A stretch of 64,000 nt of DNA from Mermis nigrescens (taxonomy: Eukaryota; Nematoda; Enoplea; Mermithida; Mermithidae), in assembly GCA_036768485.1 (NCBI GenBank), contig JAVLUZ010000345.1, forward strand, positions 124,001 through 188,000, given 5' to 3'. Shown piece by piece: positions 45,001 to 57,000 of this stretch (within the stretch, counting starts at the first letter, position 1; the number at the start of each line of letters is the position of its first letter). The notes under the pieces are model-generated. The model was not told where the DNA came from. It saw only the letters and a program-made list of their open reading frames with translations, and did not search any database. Both the position numbers and the translations under genes were made by a program.

Positions 45001-48000
45001 ACATCGAAAATAATAAACAATCAGATCAGATCAAATCAACATGCTTTCAATATTTTGAGGCTTTATGAAACACCGTTTTCGACCAAATTCACTTTACATG
45101 TACTATTTCATATAAATATCGTTCGTTTGCATTTAAGCAACGGAAAATTTCATAAGGAATACGATCGCTCATTGAACGTCAACAGTTTGACTCGCTTTAT
45201 GCAAGACCCGACGGCTGACTTGCCTTGGGAAGAAGAAGAAGGCTCTGAAGATGTATTGCATATCTCAGATACTAAAGTAAAATGGCTGGAAAGCGTACGC
45301 CAATGCTTGAAATGCATTTACCGTATAGTATTGCTTTGTAGTTATGAACATACTGAATTTTAAATATAGCAGTATATGCGTATATCTGGCGCATCTTGTC
45401 CATTCATGAAATGGATACTTCAGTGATTCGTAAAAATTTATTAGTATTCAAGATACCGAATAACATCCTCGAGCATCATTACGCCAGTCGCCAAGACTTA
45501 TTTACTAGGAAAGCTTATGCATGAATCAGAACTCTGTAAGTCCGAGAGTGAATGTGTATGGAAGTTGCATAGCTTTAAGTGGGAGTCGAAGAAAGAATTG
45601 CTTTATATTGTGATTTGTATTCCTTCGGGTAGCTGGTTTAGAAAACAGTCATTGAATCAGAATAATGTTTTAGTGAGGAGGTTGGCTGCACACATGGCTG
45701 GGGGTTTAGATCCCATTGTGTCCAAAAAACCCGCAGAATACGATAGACTCCCAGAATTGAATTGTGTGGTACTTCTTTAAGATTTTGTTTGGTTGGTTGT
45801 TTGATGCACATGTTGGTTGGCAGCCGTCAACGAAATTTAAAAGGCAAGTTCGTTGAAAAATGAAATATGGCATCCAGGCCCATATCCAGGAGGGTAAAGG
45901 GGTATTCCCCCTGAAATTTTTTTCCGCAAGCTATGAACCCATGTAGGTTTTGGACATTCCCTAGTAATTTTCTGTATTTCTAATCTTCAGAAAGGTACAA
46001 AATCCAACTTAACCGCTTAAAAAGTTCCAAATGTTCCGGCACTTCGCGCCTGATATAATTCATGCATTGCTTACGGTTCAAAAACTGTTAAAGTCTGCTT
46101 AAAGGAATAAAAATATTGAAAATTTCCGACACTTCGCAGACATCTGTTCAGGTGATTCACCGCTTTGAATATCCTCCTTGATGAATACCTATTATATTAT
46201 ACAAGGATGTATATAAATTGTGCAGCAATCTTACTAAATTCCGGCTGAACCTAAAAAAGTTTTTTGACACTAGATTTATGTCATTTTAATGCGTTTTACA
46301 AGCGCGGTTATACCTAACTATGTATGTTTGTTCATTTGGCACTGATATGCTCTCCAAACAATACATGCATATGGGGGTTCGGTGTGGGTCTAGACCCGCA
46401 GAGTGGAAAAATGGCAAAATTCCTCGGAAAAATGAGACGAAATGAAAGCCAAAATGGATGAAAATTGAAAAATTTTTCAAAGGTGTTTTAAATCGACTAA
46501 AAAGAATGTAATGACGTAGTTTTGTCACTGTTATAGCGCTTATACCAGTTTTTGAGGTCATTTTGGTCCTAAAAAGCTCAATTTTCGACCACCAGCATAG
46601 TTGCAGATTAGGGTAGCCAAGAAGGTGTGAAATCCGGGATATAGCTACAGTGATGGTGTTTGCTAAATAAATCAGGTTAAAATTGCTTGTAAGTACACTA
46701 TTTCGGGCCGAAACCTCTCGACAGTACCAACTTTTGGACCCTTCAACGGGATGCACCCCCTCTCCCTACTTCCTATGTGCATAAATGCCTCCCAGGCCGG
46801 CTGACACCTCCGGATCGGTTTTGCTGTGCATCTATGGTCCCAAATGACCTGATGATAGTCTGTTTCACACTATGGTTTGTGTTTTGCGGAAAAAATTTCA
46901 CGAAAAAATTAGCGATTCCCAAATCTTGCCCATCTTTGGCCTATAGCTTTTTCTCCCACTTATCATAAAATGCAAATGTGATGCATGTGCTATAAATCGC
47001 CGTGAAATTACTGGCTCATAATGTTGGTGCCATTTATAAGGATTAATCTAGTGTGCAGTATTGATAAAGTAAAATAAATTTTGATTAACAGCATAGCCTT
47101 ACTGGACCATCCTGCGAATTTTAATGAGAGATACCTGCTCCTCATTCATTAAGCCTCTGACAGTTCCTTCTTAAATGTTATTGCATGGGAATTGGGAATA
47201 TAAGTTCAATGTGTTATCCGCAAGGTTTATCAGCGAGTTGTTGAAAAATTGTAAATCTCACGCACAATCTTCTATAACATGCTTTTACATCTGTCGTGCG
47301 GCACTCTGTAATCTGAAAGATTTTTTTTGTGTGATTATTTGAGAATAAATTATCATAAAAATAACTTACCTTATAATGCATTCAACTCAGACGTTTTAAA
47401 AGCTTGACTTTTATGTCGTATTGACGCTATAAATCTTTGTAATTAAAGATTCTTGTTTGTCGAGTCTGTTTTATAATCTACTAGTGTTTTATGTATATGC
47501 ATTTTGTCTGTTCACTAAAGTTTACTCATATGGTTAAATCTATTTTATTCTAGTAGGCATATAGGTATATATACATATATTATTTAGATAGATTGGTCGT
47601 AACAAAGATTATGCGAATTACGTTCTACTTAAATACATAATACTATACAAATGGTAATATGTATTATGCATTTCATGAAGTTTTTGAGTTTTCCAATTTA
47701 TTTTTCAGGTTTGGAAATTAAAGCTAAAGAGAGAAAAGAAGCCGATTCTTGCAATGTTTTATGCTCCATGTAAGCAATTTTACCCATTGTCGGGACTTTT
47801 TAGCAAAACTAAGAATTATACATCTTAATTACAGGGTGTGGTTATTGTAAAAGACTCAAGCCGGAGTTTTCGGCCGCTGCTGCCGAATTAAAGAACGAGA
47901 CGGTTTGACTATCTACTTGTTGTTAGGGATGTTTCTACACCGGATTAAGTCAGAATATTTTTTGGAAATTTTAACCGCGAATAACCATTTTCAGATGAAA

Positions 48001-51000
48001 TTCGCTGTTGTATACATACATGCACAGTGGGCTTAAATTATAAATTCGAAAAAGATCAAAAAGTCAGAACAAATTAAACAAAATATAGTCAAAACATGAG
48101 TATAATGGCGCGTTTGGCACTTTTGAGCAAATAGATAGCTAAAACGCTTAAAAAAGCATCTTTTCTACAAATTTTTAGAAAATTTTCGGGAACTTTTAAG
48201 GAATCGCCAATTCTGGGGGGTGAAAATTTTCTGGGGAGTGAACCCCCCTCAAGATCATGTATGATTTTATGCCTTCATAAACTTATATTATAGTTTTTAA
48301 CTCCATATCTCGATCATTCTTCTCATTTATTCCAATCAACTATGCCTGATCTTTTTAATTTAATTATAATATTGGTGTCAATGTTTCAAGATTATGTATA
48401 TAGGTTTCATTCACGCTTATTTAATTTTATATTCGTATGTTTAATTATTTCATGAAAAACTGATTATATTACTCGTACTCGAGCCATAGATGCACAAGGT
48501 CAGGATCACCAGGTAGGGGTGAAATCCGAGATTTATTCCACTTTAGTTGAGTTAATTACATAAATTAACTACATTACTCCACAGTTTCTGGTCAATTTTG
48601 AGCACTTTTGAAGAAAATGTTCAATTTTCATCAATTTTTGGCTTTCATTTTGCCCCATTTTTCTCTGAAAATTTTTCCATTTCTCTATTCTGTGGGTCTA
48701 AACCCCCAACCCCCCACGTGTATATCTGGATATAACTTTTGCCCACCTATGTTTGCGCTCCAATTTCAATTTTTCGAGGATCTATATTTTTCGTTATAAT
48801 GAATCTTGTCACATGTACGAGTACAATGGCTCAAAATCTTCAGTGAAGGGTAGTCGGACATATTTTGAAGAAGGATAAATAGACTTATATTTCCGGTCGA
48901 GAAGATCAAAGAAATATCTAAAAGTAGTCTCATAACAGCACGTTATTGTCTGAAATCGGAGGGGGTTAAAGTCTCAACTTTTGGGAGGATAATGGCCGAT
49001 TTCGGGTCACACATGCACATAGGGAGTGTGAGAGGAGATATGATCCCCCCCGCTAAACGGTCCAAAATTTAGGTACTGTCCAGCAGCATTTTCAAGCGAT
49101 TTTGACTTAAAATGATAAAAAACGCAATTTATTGTAGTAAAAATCCAGGGTTTTACCTCTCCCTGACCCCAAAATCTCGATTTTACTCCTCCCTAATTAA
49201 CCTGACCTCGTGCATCTGTTATTCAAAGTCATGTATCGATCAGTCCGATTTCCGTTAATTTTTCATACTGAGCTTTTTAGATTCTAGCTGCCTTGGATGT
49301 TACTCAAGTGGAATTATATGAATTACAAAAATTGTATAATATAAGCGGCTTTCCTACTTTACTGTACTTCAAGTACGATGTTTCATGCTTGTTTTACTGA
49401 AGTCGGCGGCTAAGTTAGCTTATATTCGTGTTTAAGGAATGGCGAATTATTATATCCTTATGGAGGACAACAAACGAAAGATGGCCTGATAAAATGGACA
49501 CGAAGGTAGTATTTGTGTCGTCATTCTCAAATATTTCTTCATTTCTGTCATGCATTCTGTAAATGAATAATGTCTTAACTCCAAAACTTGTTTCACTATT
49601 CATCATTTCGATTAACATGTATGTGCCTACTTTTTAATCGTATTGTTCCTGAGTCATAATCGTCGGTTTGGTGTGTTTTGTTGTTTTCTTTGAATCTCTA
49701 AATCTGTAGTATGTTGTTAAACTTTGTAAGCATACGTATATATGGTGGGTAGATACTACGTGGATACGCAACAGTCGGCAATTCGCAAATATATATGTAA
49801 GCACGACTAGTGACAACTAACCACGACAAGGCATAGTACGAATCAGAAATCGTTGCTACTAATTGATAATTTAGGAATCCGGACAATTTGTAGGAAAACA
49901 ATTCGTAGGAGGACAACTGGTAGGATGACAATTCGTAGGAAGACAATTTGTTGTATAGGTCAATTGGTAGGATACCAACTAGTAGATATCGTATGTACAA
50001 AATCGAAGGTAGCAATTACGCAAAGAGAGTGCAGTAAAGTAAACAAGAGGTAAAAAATGGGTTAATTTCGGCCAACATGTCACAGTGGTCAAAATCGTTT
50101 ACGGTTAAATGTCAGGAGAGTTGTGGTCGCTATTTTTCATGATTTCGTTGACTTCTTCCTAAATGGCCGAATTTAACTTGACTGGGCGTGGAAAAAGAAA
50201 GCTATTCTTTGACGGATATGCCTGACAAAAGTCAGTTCTTTAAAACATATCTCACAAAGTAACTTGCTCTGAAAACAAATGCATTTAAAGTAAACAGCAC
50301 AGCAATGTTTTTAACTAGCGAAAGCTTGAACCACTGTGAAATCAATTAGCCATACATGTAACAGGGGGATGGGGGCATCGCCCCACCTAAGATGGGTCCG
50401 TCTCCCCCACTCCCAACCGTCTGGACTCGCGAAAAAACATGAAAATTTTAGCGATTTTTCGCTATTTTTGGGCCAAAATCGCACAATAATAAAAATATCC
50501 CCCAGAAGACCATTGCTCTGGTCGCATTAACCCTCTCCTTCATCTGAGCATGATTTTTGTGCTGTTCGTGTGTGATTAAACTTCATATAATTTGATTTCA
50601 TTTATCGTGGTACTGCATCCTACGAATTGTCCTCCGACCAATTGTCCTATCCTACAGATTGTCATCCTACCAATTGTCCTCCTACCAGTTGTCGTTCTAC
50701 GAATTGTCCTAGACCCGATAATTTATCCTTGTAATCAGTTTTTGAATATTGATTTTGCTTTAAAATTTTTCTTTATATAGTATTCGTGCAATAGTAGATT
50801 CGATGTTTTCAGTATTCAGTAGGAGTTTGGCCTTATTCACTTTCAAGTTCTTCAGCAGCATGCTTAATCTATGAGATTTGATTTTGCTTAATCTGCGTCT
50901 GATCTTCTGCATCAAAGTTACGCATCCTTGAATGTCATCAAGCCCGACTCTGCTGTGCTCATTGCAAAATGCATTGCTTTTTGACTTTTGTAGCCCTAGT

Positions 51001-54000
51001 GCTGGAACGATAAGCGGAGGATCCGTTGAGGAGATAAACTGGTCGGATGAAAAATCGAGTGTCGTACATTTAACCGACGAAACATTCGATCGATTTCTAT
51101 TACAAAACCCTTCGGTTTTGGTGATGTTTTATGCTCCGTGTACGCTCGTTTTTTTTCTTGGAATGCAGCACGTTACCCATATTAGTCATACTTTAGTTTA
51201 TTGGCATGATTGGATGCATTTGATCGGCAGTGTAATTCTCGTTTACACGCTTTAATGTCAATCAATCCTTAGCGATGCACAGCCAGAAAATTAATGACCC
51301 CTGATTTTCGAGAAAAAAAATTAAATTTTTAGGCCGTTTTTGGTCAAGAATTGGAGTTCATTTACCCCCTTCCTCTGAAAATAACCGCTGACCCCCACCT
51401 AAAATTTCGAGCCCTTACTTGTATGGATGCACCTATTTTTAGGGTGCGGTCATTGTAAGGCCATGAAGCCGGCGTACACAGAAGCAGCCAAACTTTTGTC
51501 AGACGAGAAAGTGCCAGGCATCTTAGCTGCTGTTGACGCGTCCAAAGAAAAGTCGGTGGCAGACAAGTTTGATATAAAAGGCTTTCCAACCGTAAAGTAT
51601 TTCAAAGACGGCGTCTATGCTTGGGACTTTAACGATAGATCAGTCGATAAGCTGACGGCCTTTATGAAAAAGTGAACATAATTGTCTATTGCTTGAAGGC
51701 TTGAAGAATATTTTTATTATTGTAGATATGTAAAGTTAATGTTGATTAGTTTCAGAACGAATGCTAAGGGCGCATATCACCTTTTTAGACCAAAGTCCTT
51801 TTAAAAATTGGTATATTAATAATCTGAAATAATTAAAACTAGACCTATGTTTTAAGTCTTAGTTAGTTTGTTTTCATAGAACGTACATAATAGATGTGTA
51901 AATAATTACGACACCATTGGGATCACCAAGGGGCCGCTTTACGAGCTATCTGAATTACGATTAGTGTGGGCTTTCAATTTTATCCATCGTAGATATGAAC
52001 TATGCAAAATTCATTATTTTTTTCAATTTTCGTTGATGTTTTAGGATTTATCTGTATATTATAGTTCTGCGACCCTGCTTTGAAAACTTGTTAGTTTTCT
52101 TCGCTTCGATTGTATCTACGAGTTTGACCGAAATGGATTTACATTATTCTTTCTGCACTTGCTTTCTGGGAAGCTTAACGTCCCAAGCAATTTTTTTATT
52201 TTCGTACGGGACAAAGATTTCGAGGCGTGGATTTCGAGGCTCGCACAAGGATTTTTGGAGCAATTTTCGTACACAAAATACAGTCAGTTTTTGGCCAATT
52301 TTCGATTGTACTAAAAATCGAAGTTTTTTGCACTGAAAAGATAACAGTGGTCCAAGGCTGAAAGATGCTATTACTCTTGTGTTCTTTTAACTTCAAGATT
52401 ACTAGGAGTTAAGTCATACGTGAAGCCTGGACATACAAATGGATTCAGTAAATTGTTCACATGGTGCTTTATTTGGCTTAAGCGGGACCATTCTGATATT
52501 TATATTCTTAATATTTTTTATAAATATTATTACTATTTCTGTCGTTGTTTCTATTTCTATTTTGTTTCTACGATAGTGAGCTGGGTAGTCACCTAGAGTG
52601 TTATAATTTAGTTGCGCTATTAAGAATAGTGTTATTATACGCGTTGGCCCATCCCAAATTCAATGCATGGGTGGGATGACCCCAAGGAACGACTGGGCGT
52701 CCGTTCCAGCCAGAAAAGCGTTGCATTTTTCGTGTACGTCTGTAATTTGAGAGACTGAGTAAGTGCTGCATATTTAACTGTAGCGTGAAAACAATCGTCA
52801 CTTGTCAGTTTTGTTGTTTCGTTTCAGTTAACTTTCGTCAAATGTATGTCAGGCAGATTTTAATCGCAAAATTATCTTTCCTTTCGCTCTACTAGCAGGA
52901 CTTTTAACTTTAATTATCGTCTTATGACTCCCATATAGAATCTTTTCTAAAATCATATTTTATTCTTGGATATTAGCAGGAACGTAGCTGGCTTTCTGAA
53001 TTTGGGGGACAAAATTTTGAAGTCAAATATCTTAACAAATTCTTGTAGACAGACAAAAATAATGGTATATTTAATCGTTTCTCAGCGAGCTTTATTTATT
53101 GGAATAGAAATAATTTAAAAAAAATTTAATATGAAAGCGCCCAAAAATTCTGGACCTATCAGCTCAAAAGCATGCAAAAATTTGCTCTAACGGTCTTTCT
53201 AATACCCTTCAAGGATATTCAGTTTTTTTCCTTAGGGAGACCCTTACAAAAATTACTCGTATTTTCAAAATTTTAGGAGGAATAGTCCCCTATACCCCTA
53301 CAGCTACGTGTCTGGATATTAGAAAAATCTTATTACTTGCTGCCTAATGAATCGGTATTCCTTGAAAACCCTAAAATAACATTTTGAAAATTCCTTGAAA
53401 TATTCCCTGCCAATATTCCATGCAGGAATATGCTTATTACCCTAGTTTATTATCATTATTTTTTAATCATAAATGGAAATCAGGTCAATTTAAGTTCATG
53501 TTGTTTTATCAGTATTAGCGCAGTAATTGGCTTTGTATCTAATTCAATTTTCGTGAACGTCTTTCTCAAACCATGTCAGAACATTTGCAAGATCTTTTAA
53601 ATCCAGCTTTTACATAGTTTCATGCGTATTCGTATATGTACTTAGTCCACAAGAACCTCCTCCGCCACCACCGCCTGAAATTCCATGGAGCGAAGAAGTA
53701 TCGGCCGTTATTCATTTGAACGAAAATAATTTCGAAGCGGAGCTCAAAAAACTAAAACACGCTTTGGTCATGTTTTATGCTCCATGTAAGTTATTGTTTT
53801 GTAACTATCCTTTTTTTGCTTACATAATTTGCACTAAATGTTTGATCTTGTCTTGTCAGCTCGGTTATTTATCCTTTACATAAAGTTGAAAGTTCATTGC
53901 AACAGCAAAAATATGTGTCAGTAGAAACATTTGAACAAAAAATGTGCAGTCGCGGACATACATGATTTTTTGGGGAGGGGATTTAGCCCCTGCCCCCGCG

Positions 54001-57000
54001 CAGAAAAATTTTTACCCCCGCATAAATTCTTCCCCTTCACCCGAATTCGCGATTTTTCGTAAGTTTTCCAAAAATTTCCGAAAAATTCGTAGAGAAGGTT
54101 CTTTTTTAAGCGTTTTTAGCTATCTATTTGTGCAAAAGTGTTAAATTTTCGGTGCTTCGCGCTATACGCACATGTTTTGATTATATTTTGTTAAATTTGT
54201 TTGACTTTTTTAGATTTTTCCGAAATTTTTCTACGTTTTTATGCTCTAGAAAGATATAGCGTCGTCAAAACCCTGAGAAACTGTTTTGGACGCGTACCAC
54301 CACACCTGGGCATGGGGGGTTTGGGGGTATGCACCCCCGATAAACCAAAATACCCCCAGAAACCAAAATACTCCCAGAATTTAATTTTTGGAACTTTTTT
54401 GTTTTTTTTCGCGATTTTTTGATGCCAATGGATAGTGCTCGACGAGAAACGTTGAAAAATTGTGTTTTTTCGCCCTATCACCATTTTTAAGGCCATTTTT
54501 TGACTTTTGAAAAATCTTGCATCCCCCCACAATCTTGGTGCTGCCCACGTATTGTACCCACCATTTTTGGGCCTAACAAAGGCACTTTTAAGTTTCACCC
54601 CCCTCCCACCAGAATTCCCATGCTGTGCATGTCTGGTCGCGGAAAGAGTGAAATACAGAATAAAGAACCTGTAAACGCCCAACTAATTGTATCTATCAGT
54701 ATCATTAGGCAAGGCTTGCAATTTATCGGCTTTTTTCCGATTTTAGTCTTTCCTGCGCTTTTTTATGTATCTGGTACTTTAAAAAAAGCTTGCTTTTGGA
54801 AATAGGGTTTAAGATTTCGCCTCATTTAATCACTTCTGTCATTGAAGGTTTCGTGCATGCTTCTTAAAGCAATTAATGAGCACAAATCATTTGAGAGCAT
54901 ACATATATGTACATGTGTGTAAATCTATGTGACTTCTCGTCCTCGTGATCCAAAATTGAAATACATCTTTCTCTCACCGCCCGCAAAAATTTTTTCATCC
55001 CCGCCTTAGAATTGACGATTTTTCGAAAGTTAAAAATTTGTAGAAAAGGTGTTTTTTAGCATTTTTAGCTATCTATCTGCCCAAAACTGCCAAATTTTCG
55101 GCGCTTCACGCCATTAAACTCATGTTTTGTCTACATTTTGCTCAATTTCTTCGACTTTTTTGATTTTTTCGAATTTTTTCTATGTTTTCATGTTCTAGAA
55201 AGATAAAGCAGATAAAGCATCGTCAGAAACGCCGAAAATGATGTTCTTGCCGCGTACCTACCATTTTTTGGCCCAAAGAAGGCATTTTATAATTTCAATC
55301 CCCCCCCCCAGATTTCCCATGCTGTGCATGTTTGGTTAGAGCTATTTTAGTTCTTTTCTGGTTTACTAGAATTATTAAAAACCATTTATTATTATTTATT
55401 ATTACTGTTTTATTTTATTAAAGTTTGAAGTTACCTGTATACAATTCATTTTTATCGCTGTAAAAATTTAGCAAAATAAATAGGATCAGAAAAACCAATT
55501 GCAAGAGTGGTACTTACTCGTATTTGATACTTTACATATTACGATTGAAGATGTCACGTTTATTGAAATGATTTTTACGTCATGATATATTGGGAGGACT
55601 TATAGAATATTTCACCCCGAATATTTCGAAGTATTTTATTCCAAATTTTTTCCTCCTGTATTTCTGTAAATCCCTTTGTACGGCATATTGGTTCGCTTAT
55701 GTGATCGCTCGTCGAGCACCTTACTTTATCTGACATCATCAGTATTAAACTGGATAAAAATGGCTCTCTACGTTGACATAATTTTTTATAACATTACAAA
55801 ATGAGAAACGGATTTTTCGTACTCGTTTGTTGAGAAATTTAATGTTTCGAATGTTGCGCTAATTGAATTCGCTTATTATTGCAATTAAACGAAAAATTTT
55901 CTAAGCAGAACTGCAGCGCAATATTATTCATTTTATGTAGAACCGGATATTGTTGCTCGTTGCTAAAAAACTATAAATATTAAAATTCTTAAAATGTCTG
56001 ACAAAAGCGCGTGTTCTAACCCGAGAATGTACTGGAAACAAATCGCGAAGTTTTCAGTTGTTCTGAAATTCCGTCACAGTTTCAATAATATGAAGCTATT
56101 CGATTACATAAGACAGTAAGCTCAAGCTGCTGTACGAACGCAGAAATGAATTTTGGATACACAAAAAAAGCATGAAAGATAAAAAAATGCAAAAGCGAGT
56201 TTGAGTGAATAAAGTGGTGGTAGGTTTTCTTGAGCTGATCGGTCAAATAACGCATGGTACATTTGCTGCTGGTACATTTATGTAGTATATTTTTACATTT
56301 TTTACATATACATTTACATTATCCATTTACTTGCCTATTTATCCTATGTTTACATACGATTGCGAGTTATACCTTTTTCTCTGAATTATTGTCTTAATGT
56401 TTATCTGTAATTTGGCATAAAAACGTTGATGGATATTCATTGAAAAACGCTAAAAAAGTTGTAGACAGGTCCGGGTCCAGTAGTCGTTCCTTAACTAGTA
56501 ACTAGAGATGTGCCGGGGCCGTCATTTTTGCTGAGGCCGGGGCCTAAAGTTGTGCATTAAAACATGTCATTGAGATGCCGAGTCATGCGAATATGGCGCA
56601 CTACTTAATGAACAATTGTCTGATTTTCTAAATACCTATTCTACTCTTCTACTGTTTCTACATCCATATTTTGAATGTATTTTACTCTTCAATTGAGTGC
56701 TTCTTATCTTTAAAACACGACTTACTCGTTTTGCATCTTAGCTATTAAGTTTTAATATGTCAGATTTCGATGATCATACAAATAAAAGTTTCAGATGGAA
56801 TCAAATATTTTTTATATACTGCTTACCATACCTGAGCAATAGCCAAGACTTCAGCCCGTCCATCTATGTGTTCTCAAATGTTAAATAATCCACTAATTGG
56901 ACCGAAAATGGGTTTAAAAAAGATATTTTTTTATATTTTTCTCACTGTTTTCTCACATCTTTTCAAAATGAGTTGATCCAAATGGATCCTTCAGGCCGTC

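Noticed and set aside
45277..45363. Continuation of exon 4 frame past DTK
   Set aside because: It is not similar to PDIA5, and the GTAAAA donor joins in phase to KREKKPILAMFYAP at 47709.
46286..46756. 156-codon minus-strand open frame
   Set aside because: It lies within family J repeat sequence, the frame is not kept in other J copies, and it has no recognisable motif.
49698..50015. Protein-like repeat SSYELSSYQL on the minus strand
   Set aside because: It is a translation of the 15-bp minisatellite, which is a multiple of three and so stays open.
51427..51675. Stand-alone 82-codon frame starting MHLFLGCGHCKAMKP
   Set aside because: The ATG and first residues are intron; the real sequence begins at the 51442 acceptor, and the stop is spliced out at the 51672 donor.
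54239..54682. 147-codon minus-strand open frame
   Set aside because: It spans the family D/C junction; it is repeat sequence open by chance.
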